Part shown: positions 8,963 to 17,473 of the stretch, in pieces | Layout: each line of letters begins with the position of its first letter | Numbering within the stretch: the first letter of the stretch is position 1 | Source: Leptodontidium sp. MPI-SDFR-AT-0119 | Taxonomy: Eukaryota; Ascomycota; Leotiomycetes; Helotiales; Leptodontidiaceae | Assembly (NCBI GenBank): GCA_020726505.1 | Contig: JAHLEZ010000058.1 | Location: forward strand, 1 to 26,687 | Direction of reading: 5' to 3' | Length of the DNA: 26,687 bases | The notes under the pieces: model-generated | The model's database searches: none | What the model was told of the DNA's origin: nothing | What the model saw: only the letters and a program-made list of their open reading frames with translations | Program-made: the position numbers and the translations under genes

Positions 8963-10400
8963 TTACTCCGACTCCAGGGGTTTCCTCCCTGTGATAATCC
9001 GCAGCGGGAAATACACATGCTTCGATGCATCGTAAAGCGATTTCCTGACATCCACCAAGAAAACCTCAAGAGCTTCAACTGACCATCCCAGACCTGAGAT
9101 AAATGCCCTGTTAGCGATGCTCTTAATCCCATCGGAAATATTCTCTCGCCAGTACAAGCCAGCGAGTTTGAACTCTTTGCTCTTGGGCCAGACGCCGAGT
9201 GGGATTTTGAGGGCTACATCTTGTACATCGACGAAGCCGGCTTGGCGCATCTCGTCAGCTAGTTTGAGGGCGTTGAGGTTGTCGCCGCCGAGTTTGGCTA
9301 GACCAACATTGAGGTTGTCCATGAAGACCCGGAAGGGGTAGGGGTCCGTCATGCTGTCGTCGTCGCAGAATGTGTAGAAGACAACCTCTTGGAATTCCAG
9401 GTATCCACCAGGCTTAGTATGTCTAGATATATGGTAAGCGGTGCCCTCCATTTGTGTCTATTTCTAGTCTACTCACTTGAAAGCTTGATCCATAAGTCGA
9501 GGCCTGTTTTTGATTGTTTGAGTAACGTGACGGCAGTGTATGTAGTCGAAATGATCCAATGGATACAACCAATCATCTTCGATGTCATCAATCACAAACT
9601 TGACATTCGGCGGAACAAATGGCGGCTGGATTGGGCTGAGATCTATGCCCTGCACCTGGGCACTGGGATATTTATCGCCCACTACTTTCTTTTCAGATCT
9701 GAGGAAGTGGGAATGGAAATGGACATGGAAATGGAAATGGACATGGAAATGGAAATGGGAGTAAATAAGATTACCTACTTTCGATTGCCCAAATTCCACT
9801 TCCCGTTCCTGTGACCTGTCAACTCAAGATTCCGAAAGCCCAAAGAGTTCATACCTAGGTCAAGTATGGACTGTGGATTTTCGCCAATCGGGGCGAAATG
9901 AAGTTTACCGCTCATTAGTATACCCATGATCGCATGCTTCATGTCGTCACGATTTTGCTCGTTCTCGTCATTCGGGAACGGATAGTACGTGCGATCTCTT
10001 CGAATCCATGATACCTTAGTCCATTCTCTATTACGCCGGCTTTCACGCTGGATGATAGAGAGGCGTCAATACTGCTTCCGTCATCTCCATAGCCAGTATC
10101 AGCATCGCTCTCAATCTCAAAGTCTTCTTCAGTGGGCTCCAGGCCATCTCCAACTTCGATAGGGGAACTGCCGGATTCCAGAGGAGGAGCTTGCGCTGCT
10201 TCAGTGACTGGTGATGCAGTTACTGAGCGTGGAGGATTTTCCAGTGGTGATCGTGGGGAGTGTGGTGGACTTGATGGTGTCGTCTTGGGAGGACCTTGAC
10301 TTGATGGTGACTCTAGACTTTTGGAGCCGCCAGGGCTTGAGTGTTGAGTTGACATCACAGCGGCTTGAGATAATTCCTCGCGATCAGCCTCTAGAGTCAT
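8963..10400 (-). CDS. LaeA-like/TAM class I SAM-dependent methyltransferase, frame-broken in exon 1
   Basis: Exons, 5' to 3', are 10400-9855, 9808-9775, 9698-9477 and 9422-8963. After a Pro/Ser-rich disordered N-terminus (about residues 1-75) comes an acidic stretch, then ENGLRYHGF, the family's usual ENGRRYH entry. The SAM site reads ILDLGTGSGIWAIES across two splice junctions (motif I), then GDKYPSAQVQGIDLSPIQP (motif II) and NVKFVIDDIEDDW (motif III), followed by LDHFDYIHCRHV and KPGGYLEFQEV. These are signatures of fungal Methyltransf_23 enzymes related to LaeA, nuclear or cytosolic proteins often linked to secondary metabolism. Around 9999-10003 the frame slips: after YHGF the expected RDRTYYPFPNDENEQNRDDM continues one base off. 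The exon sum is 1,262 nt, one short of a multiple of three, so one missing base explains it. It is either a pseudogene or a sequence error. An alternative start is the in-frame ATG at 10355. It diverges from the O-methyltransferase gene at 11126. Confidence 0.83.
9711..9760. repeat. 18-bp minisatellite inside a methyltransferase intron
   Basis: A unit of ATGGAAATGGAAATGGAC is present 2.8 times (14 + 18 + 18 bp) on the plus strand, itself built from 6-bp ATGGAA/ATGGAC steps. It fills most of the third intron (9699-9774) of the minus-strand methyltransferase gene. The intron is 76 nt, so retaining it would shift the frame. Confidence 0.8.
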
Positions 10401-11125
10401 GAGTCTTGAGACCTTAGACAGCGGTCCACCGTGATTGGAAAAGCAAATGGGAAAATGCTACCTTCATATCAACGGGCTCCGTAATCAGTAGAATTTACTC
10501 CATGCAGGAGCTGTATTCAACCTATCGGACCGTCAAAATATGATGCATTCAGATGGATATATGCACCTGCATCCTGCATCCTCCGAGGGGGATAATAAAC
10601 GAGGATGCAGCTAGAAGTTGTGTGTAATCGCGGCAACTTCGGCGCAACGAACGCCTGTTTCGATCATGAAACACGACAAGCATGGTTTCATTCGTAATTA
10701 TTCCGAGATAAATTTCGCACAGACTGATCACTAGTCGGCCCTTCACGATCTTCCTGGGGATCTTCAAGCTTCTTACAGTCTATCGTCGCCGTTCCACTTC
10801 GCATCGGGAGGACGCCATGGGCCGTGCCGCAGCTGAGTCGCCAAGCGTCCAGGAGCTCCACAACGGTTGACTTTGCGGTAATGGGAAGGCAGCTCCGTAC
10901 CTCCAAATTCTTTATCCAATTATCTTGAATGACGGCACATCATTTCGGGCTAGAAGGAAACGCAAACCCATTTATGAGCCTCAGGAATGGATGGGTGATT
11001 CAAGGACTTCATTGACATCACACCAATGAATGACAAACCTAGGTACCAACTGTGAACGATATCTACTCTCGTTGTCCACCCCCAATTTGGCATCCGGTAG
11101 TTTGTATCAAACATTGACATCCGAG
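10401..11125. promoter_or_regulatory. shared divergent promoter region of the two methyltransferase genes
   Basis: About 725 bp separate the start of the minus-strand LaeA-like gene from the start of the plus-strand O-methyltransferase gene. No other gene is visible. Head-to-head placement of two methyltransferases suggests possible joint control. I saw no definite operator; the direct CCTGCATCCTGCATCC repeat near 10567 is the only obvious short repeat. Confidence 0.4.
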
Positions 11126-12476
11126 ATGGCTCCCAATAATCTCGTTGCTTTGGCGGCTGCCCTTCGTGAAGCTCTCGCGGCGCCGCAAAGCCTTATCGCT
11201 GAATCAAAAGAGGAGAAAGAGGCACGATTGGACTTGATTGATATGATCCCAGAGTTCAACGCTGCACTCATTGGGGATGCAAATGTTCTTCGAGAACTGG
11301 CATGGTCGGTAAGCGGAGTTCCAGTTTTTTAAGTTCGCTAGAAAAAGAACTCACCAGAACTCTAGGCAGTCAACGTGGCACCTTTACATGCAATAAATCG
11401 ATGGGGTCTTGCTAAACTGGTTCCGTTGGACTCAGCCGTAACGTACGACGAGCTTTCCGAGAAGACTGGGATCTCAAAGTTGGCTCTCCAAAGATTACTG
11501 CGCCATGCTATGACCAACAGACTCTTCACTGAACGGGAAGGGAAGGTGTCTCATACACCGACGTCGAGATTACTCGTAGAAGACGTGAGGCTCGCGGCTT
11601 TTGTTGATCTTCATACCGAGGGTGTGTGGAAGACTTGGCCTCACTTTCTTGACGCATACACGCGTTGGCCAGATTCGAGGAATCCGAGAGAAGTGGGGTA
11701 CTCTTTGGCTTGGGGCCGCCCCGGTGAGGTAACTTTGTACGACGATGTTCAAAAAGATCCTGTTCGGGCCACCAACTTCGGACGAGCCATGGAACTTTTC
11801 AGCTCCGGCGAAGGATATGGTGCAGAAAGTCTGGTGGAGGGATTTCCTTGGGCCGACATTGGGAGTGGAACTGTAGTTGATGTAAGCAATGTCGTCCCTG
11901 ATGAACTGACGGCTAAATTGACAAACTCCCAGGTTGGAGGAGGGAGTGGTTTTGCCAGTGCAGCAATTGCGAAAGCATTTCCGTCAATTCATTTCATTGT
12001 TCAAGACATCGTCGTGAATGATGCGTTGAAAGTTGAGAACCCGGAAGCAAACCTGGAATGGATGCAGTATGATTTCAACACACCCCAAACAGTAGTAGCA
12101 GATGTGTATTTCTACCGCTTCGTTCTCCACAATTACCCGGATGCCACAGTTATCAATATACTCAAGGCAGCGACCGCAGCCCTCAAACCAGGTGCAAAAG
12201 TTTTGATCAATGACTCGGGTTTACCTGATCCTGGAGAAGCGCGTTGGTATGATGAGAAGGCAGCCAGGGGTCTCGATATTTTGGTAAGATATATGGTGTG
12301 ATTTGAAGTGCTTGACTGATTCCGACCAGATGTTTGCCGTTATGAACGGTCGTGAGAGGAGTAAAGACGATTGGGAAGCACTTTTCAAAGCGGCAGATCC
12401 ACGCTACAAACTCATCGGCGCAACTCTGCCACCGGGCTCTCGCATATTCATCATCGAAGCTGAATGGACTGGTTGA
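11126..12476 (+). CDS. SAM-dependent O-methyltransferase, Methyltransf_2 type (398 aa, four exons)
   Basis: Exons are 11126-11308, 11366-11881, 11933-12283 and 12330-12476, summing to 1,197 nt, a normal length for fungal secondary-metabolite O-methyltransferases. Residues about 60-130 form the winged-helix dimerisation part (GLAKLVPLDSAVTYDELSEK, LQRLLRHAMTNRLF). The SAM-binding motif VVDVGGGSGFAS spans residues 231-242 and is interrupted by intron 2. Downstream are FIVQDIVV, the RFVLHNYPD segment with the His usually taken as catalytic base region, KPGAKVLINDSG, and the final NGRERSKDDWEALFKAADP and LPPGSRIFIIEAEW. The reaction would be methylation of a hydroxyl on a small aromatic or polyketide-like substrate; the substrate is unknown. 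The start in GAGATGG was chosen; an in-frame ATG at 11030 would add 32 residues without family support. Intron 2 is exactly 51 nt with no stop, so its retention stays in frame. Confidence 0.92.
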
Positions 12477-13280
12477 ATTGAGAAGAGATTCAAATGGAAC
12501 TTGTGGAGGCTGAGAGTGTAGAATGTGGTGATATTTCCTTCACAGTTGGAGGAGTTTCAAGCCTCTCAAAAATTAACTTCTGGAGAGAGGTGCATCAGGT
12601 AGGTACGCTAGCTTACCGAGTCGACAGATAATAAATTAGTCAGGGGGCTATTGAGAGTGTGAGAGTATGATGGACACTTACAGAGTACAACCAACAGAGA
12701 TAAATTTCATCAAAGCAATCCAATACTTCTCCATCAGTGATACACTTGACAAAATACCGTCAATTCGCTTCCTTCAATTCTCCCCCACCAGAAATAAGAA
12801 GGGAGGTATGGAGGCAAGCTGTCTCAGCAAGTTGACGACTTGTGGTAAATTCCTTTTCCAGAAAGCCAAAAGCATAGCCCGCAGCTCCTTAGAACCAAAG
12901 GGAGATCTGTGCGGTATTGTGAGAATCTAACCAGTTTAAACACTGGTATGCTGTTGTAGAAACCGGCTGGTTGAGTACTACCATATGCATCTATAGCCCA
13001 CCAGATTCAGACCGCATATCCGGGATATGATATCCGGATTAGAAACGTTGAGGAGTGATTCGATAGTTTCGATCTGTTTGGTTGGCGCAACTGCGACAAT
13101 TTGCAATTACGAGGACTTGAAGGATGTAACTTGGTAGTTATATATACTTTATGGATTACTAAAAGTACCTAGGTAAAAGAGGATAACGGAGCTAGAACGA
13201 CGTTAGATTTGGCGTTTTCGTTGGTTCTTGCCACACAGAGTGCCCGCATACTACTCACGTCATATGGTTTCTCATTTCCA

Positions 13281-13300
13281 CCTTGATAGTGCTATCAAGG
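13281..13300. repeat. 20-bp perfect inverted repeat
   Basis: CCTTGATAG and CTATCAAGG are separated by two bases. It could be a protein-binding site, or a weak hairpin in a 3' region, since both flanking genes end towards it. Confidence 0.5.
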
Positions 13301-13560
13301 CTGATTTTCAGCAATTTCTAATAGAATAGACGCTACCTTATATGGCAAATGTTATTTTTGTATATTTCAGGAGAGCAATGCCCGAATCACGTAGCACAAG
13401 CCCTCCCAATGGAAGCTCCTGAGGTCCTGTATCTTCGCAAACCTCTCTGATAACTACAAAATGACAAACCGCATATTCAAATTCGTCGCTATAGTCCCAG
13501 AGCGGACTTTCGCCCAAATCATGCCTAGATGTATCCACCATTAGGTCGATTTTCCTACTC

Positions 13561-13676
13561 CAACTCAAGAAGTAATTTGAATATTTGAGTTGAGCATGAG
13601 TATGAGTTTGAGTAAACACTTTTTAACTGAATATATATTTGAGTTGCCAAGATACTCGAACTCAAATTTGAGTATC
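13561..13676. repeat. cluster of ACTCAA/TTGAGT motifs with nested palindrome
   Basis: In about 115 bp there are at least six ACTCAA or TTGAGT words in both orientations. The right end holds the perfect 14-bp palindrome ACTCAAATTTGAGT (13660-13673) inside outer arms GATACTC (13651-13657) and GAGTATC (13670-13676). It may be a decayed end of a mobile element or a simple-sequence expansion; no coding part of an element is nearby. Confidence 0.5.
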
Positions 13677-13914
13677 GACACACTAGCATCCATATTATTT
13701 CTAAAGATCGTAAATTTTTCCGTTCTCTACCAGGAAGCTCGGGTGAACTATTGGATGTAAGCCCTGGTATGCAGCCAATTTTCGGTATTGTGAAATACTG
13801 GAAAGAAACAATCAAGTTCTTTGAATGTTAATGTATTGATCTAACAAAGCAAGTACATATTCATTAAGGGTATTTCATTGTCCTGTGGTCGCACGTCTCC
13901 AGACTTCGACAGTT

Positions 13915-16900
13915 TCAGAAAATAAATGCAAGTCTCTTTACACCATCCTTCGGAATGCTTTCAGCACAACAGCTCCAGCACACCTCCTTCGGCAACACAA
14001 AGGGCTGGAACTGGAGCTTGGAGCAGAGCGCCGTAGCTGCAAGTCTTGCAAGCCAGTTCTGGTGTGCGCGTACAGCGATAGATCCAGAGCACGGCGCTTC
14101 GATCAACTCATCCCAATTCTCGACACTAGTTGCAGCAATTTGCGGAGCCTTGAGAAGCATATCATGATAGCTTCTCATGATGCCCTTTGACTTGCAATTG
14201 TCATTGTTACATTCATCGCTGGCGGCACGCTCAACGCCCGACCGAAGTCCCTTCAAAACGTCTACCTCCCCTACCCATGTCCCCTTCTCGAAAATGGAGA
14301 TCAATGTCTCGACGCAAATGACTGCCCTGTCGATGGTATGACGATCGGTATCCTCTGTGACCAGAGGTATTTCGTAGTTCGTAAATGAGAGGTGGAGCGA
14401 TGTCTGGCTGAAGTGATTCTCAGGCTGTCCGTCAAAGGCTCTATGGTTGATGGTCATCCACTTCTCTGGATTGTTTTCTCGTATTTTGACCTCTGGTGGT
14501 GAGATGAGAAAGGTGATCCCGGCACGGCCTACGTTGCCTATGACTCGTCTAATCTCTGTAGAGCTGGGCTGTTCGTGAGGATCACATAGTAAGGCACCAG
14601 CAACATAGAGAGAATTTCCAGATGCCATTGCAAAAGCCTCTCTCAGAGTGCCAGGGTCCAAATTACAAGTACCAGACTCAAACATAGCTATGCAAGCGAA
14701 CGATTGCGAGAGGTTGAGAGATTCTGCAAAGGTTGGCTCATCGTCATTACCCCTCCGCTCCATGATGGTCGTTGGCCTGTGAGGATACCATTTCGCATTA
14801 CTGAGGCTTAATTTTACTACAAGCGTTGAGATTGTAGCCCCAGGAAGTAAATGGTACACCTCCGACATCATAGCGCATGCTCTGAGGCAGGATATCTCTC
14901 GTTCAACGCTCCTGATGCAAGAGGAAAAGTGGCGATGGATTTTCTCGGCATCGACCTTGCTGGGCGTGAAGAAGTCGGTCAGAAAGCCAGGTCCGGGAAT
15001 GATATCCACTCCTTGAGGTATTTGCAGATTGTTCTTAATTGCGTACAGGGCAGCGTTATCTGCGTCTCCCATGAAAAAGCTTTGTGGAGTTGCGGCTCGT
15101 TTTGCATGAGGGTGCTCCCTTGCGATCAATAGGTCCGACGCTGCCTGGAGAAAGTCCAGTGACTTACTGAACATCAAACTGGTTCCAAATTGTCGGCTGG
15201 ATTGCGAGTAGTAATTCTGGTCCTGATCCTGGAAGTATTCAATCACAGGAAGGAAGATCTCCCCTCGATCCTCGATTTCTGTTTGGCGCTGGCGTATTGC
15301 AATTATTTCTGTTAAGTCTCGTCTATATGCAAGTCTCTCTGGATCCTCCAAGGAAAACTTGATGGAGTTGGACGTGCCAGAACCGCTAGCACTTGATATC
15401 CTCAGCCTTTCAACTTTATCCATGGCATTCAAATTCTCGAGCTTCTCGATGGCGCTTCTCAGATCTTTGAAGTCATGCCCCCGTCGCTTCAGAAGCAACA
15501 GCTGCTGAGCATTCAGACTGATCCAACGGGTTTGTTTTTCAAAATCAATCTCGCTCTTCAATGTTCCATCAGAGCTACGTTTTTGCGTCAGCCGTTTGAT
15601 CGGAACAACGCTGGCATATTCCGTCCAAGCACTCTTAGTTGATGATCTATACTTAATGAGGAAGTTGGATCCATCAAGTTGAAGGTGTGTGCATAGCTGG
15701 CGCAAGCATTCCACTCGTTGCTGGTCATCTCTGAGAATCGAGATAAAAGCCTTGATTTGAGACATGCCGAACAGAGGTGGAGGTGCCAATCCAGGCGGAT
15801 GCAGAAAAGTTGAATATCTCCGGCCCAGATTCATCAATTGATTGGCTACAGTGATCTCCGAGTCCTCGAGGTCAGAGAACTCCTCGGATGCAAGCACAAC
15901 GTAAATCAACCACGTAGGCTGGCTTCCATGTCGGAAACGAAACATAGTTGAGAGATTCAGTATCTTTGCGAGGCGGCGTACCCATTCCAAGCCTTCACCA
16001 TTCGTTGTTGCATAAGCCTTCCATCCGCTGAAGAGGCATCCGAGGATAACATAAGCAAATTGTTTGGAACTTATTCTCGAGTTCTCCTGTCCGACAGTTC
16101 GCATCGCTTGGATCGGATGACCGTAGTATTGCAAATGTGCAAGTGGGAGCGACCAATAGACACTCTTGGAGTCATCTCGGACATGCTGCAAGCCCAGCGT
16201 GAGAAGTGCCGCTGGTTCGAACAGCGGGTCCTTTTGTTTGATTTCTTTGCAACAATCCCCAAAAACCACCATGTCTGGGTACAGGTGCCAAGAAGATATG
16301 GCTAGCAAGGTTGCGCCGTCTTGAACTCGCTGCGGTAGACCCCTCACTAGATTGTTCATCGCTTCTAATGCGGCAGTCCATGCTCTGACGACGCTGGCGT
16401 AGGTTTCTGGCTCACTGTTCACAGGCAGATTCATACTGTTAAGTATGAGCATTGTCTGTTTGTGGTGGACCGCCTTAGCCTGATCAGCACTTTGGAGCCA
16501 TGCTCGAGCACTTGCATCCCAACTCGCAAGGTCGCTCCGCGTGATATCTTGTTGAGCTGCGGTGATCGCAGCGAGATGCTCATTTGAGTAGAGGTGGTTT
16601 TTCTGCCGTTTCTGTGTCCATTCCTTCTGTCTCTCGACAAGCTCTACCCAGACAGAAATAGCTTCGGGGCCAGTGAAAACTCTAGCAAGCATGCAACCCA
16701 GTAAGTGAACTGCAATCGCAGCGCTTCCTGACTTGACAGCCGCCCAAATACTAGCCGTGTCCGCGCCGATGTGACTAGCGAAAATCCCTTCTCGGGAAGA
16801 GTCTTCCCGGGGATTGATGGATGGCATGGTGCATATCTCTGACACCCTTGTTCCATAGGCTCGAAAAAGATCATCAGTCGAAGGTAAGATTTCCCCAAAT

Positions 16901-17118
16901 AGTGCCCCGAGTCTTCGAGCTGTTCGATGCAAGCGTCCGTCTTCTGCGTCGTCTTTTCTTCTGCGTGATATTGTGGATCCAACACCATGGAACTCAGCTG
17001 GAGCTTCCAATTTGACAAGAGTAAAATCAAAGCTGTTGTTGATCAAAGCTGCAGTGTTCTCATTGTACAAGGCTGTGAGAGAGCCGGTGACCCTCCCAAT
17101 ACCCATTGATCCCGCCAT
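13915..17118 (-). CDS. large conserved fungal protein of unknown function (1,067 aa, single exon)
   Basis: One uninterrupted frame of 1,068 codons, with the first ATG at 17118 (start MAGSMGIGRVTGSLTALYNE). It resembles a large-protein family I associate with Pezizomycotina that lacks any named domain. Recognisable blocks are the N-terminal FDFTLVKLEAPAEFHGVGST with SRRRK (about residues 30-55), and around residues 808-845 MFESGTCNLDPGTLREAF, ASGNSLYVAGALLCDP, then VGNVGRAGITFLISPPEV, INHRAFDGQPENHF and TSLHLSFTNYEIPL. No signal peptide, transmembrane helix, P-loop or metal motif is evident. The protein-like frame continues upstream of the ATG (YDDYDGDKWRYLTLA) to a TGA at 17167-17169 without another ATG, so the true start may lie in a spliced upstream exon or have been lost. 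It sits between methyltransferase genes and the FMO gene. No role can be assigned. Confidence 0.85.
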   Translation of the reverse strand: MAGSMGIGRVTGSLTALYNENTAALINNSFDFTLVKLEAPAEFHGVGSTISRRRKDDAEDGRLHRTARRLGALFGEILPSTDDLFRAYGTRVSEICTMPSINPREDSSREGIFASHIGADTASIWAAVKSGSAAIAVHLLGCMLARVFTGPEAISVWVELVERQKEWTQKRQKNHLYSNEHLAAITAAQQDITRSDLASWDASARAWLQSADQAKAVHHKQTMLILNSMNLPVNSEPETYASVVRAWTAALEAMNNLVRGLPQRVQDGATLLAISSWHLYPDMVVFGDCCKEIKQKDPLFEPAALLTLGLQHVRDDSKSVYWSLPLAHLQYYGHPIQAMRTVGQENSRISSKQFAYVILGCLFSGWKAYATTNGEGLEWVRRLAKILNLSTMFRFRHGSQPTWLIYVVLASEEFSDLEDSEITVANQLMNLGRRYSTFLHPPGLAPPPLFGMSQIKAFISILRDDQQRVECLRQLCTHLQLDGSNFLIKYRSSTKSAWTEYASVVPIKRLTQKRSSDGTLKSEIDFEKQTRWISLNAQQLLLLKRRGHDFKDLRSAIEKLENLNAMDKVERLRISSASGSGTSNSIKFSLEDPERLAYRRDLTEIIAIRQRQTEIEDRGEIFLPVIEYFQDQDQNYYSQSSRQFGTSLMFSKSLDFLQAASDLLIAREHPHAKRAATPQSFFMGDADNAALYAIKNNLQIPQGVDIIPGPGFLTDFFTPSKVDAEKIHRHFSSCIRSVEREISCLRACAMMSEVYHLLPGATISTLVVKLSLSNAKWYPHRPTTIMERRGNDDEPTFAESLNLSQSFACIAMFESGTCNLDPGTLREAFAMASGNSLYVAGALLCDPHEQPSSTEIRRVIGNVGRAGITFLISPPEVKIRENNPEKWMTINHRAFDGQPENHFSQTSLHLSFTNYEIPLVTEDTDRHTIDRAVICVETLISIFEKGTWVGEVDVLKGLRSGVERAASDECNNDNCKSKGIMRSYHDMLLKAPQIAATSVENWDELIEAPCSGSIAVRAHQNWLARLAATALCSKLQFQPFVLPKEVCWSCCAESIPKDGVKRLAFIF

Positions 17119-17473
17119 TGCCAATGTCAAGTATCTCCACTTGTCGCCGTCGTAGTCGTCGTATGTTCAAGATAACATAGTCAACAGACTTTACAGCCTT
17201 TCACCCAAAAAGACTGCGTGCGAAACATGTCATGTTATACACGATGGAATCGGGCTGGCTCAGATGAGGTAGATGGACCAACACCTTTGATATCCGAACC
17301 AGTACAACAAATCTGGCAAACAAATAATTAACGTGAGAGTCTGCCTTGCAAGCCGCCCAAGGAATTCAAACAGAGTTGGAATCTTTCAGCTGCGCCTGAG
17401 AGTGGCAGTGCGCCCACCGGTTCTAACCGACCATCATGTTAAACCCGCCCAATTGTTGCCGTCCAAACAACGC
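17119..17473. other. upstream region of the large conserved gene
   Basis: About 350 bp between the start of the 1,067-residue gene and the end of the FMO gene, both on the minus strand. The first 40 bp may be coding (see the large gene). Nothing else is recognised. Confidence 0.4.

Larger units (their letters stand above)
12477..13914. other. intergenic, no gene recognised
   Basis: This 1.4 kb is AT-rich in its right half and has only short frames without motifs. It contains a perfect inverted repeat at 13281-13300 and a cluster of ACTCAA/TTGAGT words at 13561-13676, listed separately. The two flanking genes (the O-methyltransferase on + and the 1,067-residue gene on -) converge here, so both 3' UTRs are expected. 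Confidence 0.45.

Noticed and set aside
14851..16305. Several frames of 60-93 codons on both strands
   Set aside because: All are shadows of the 1,067-residue frame.
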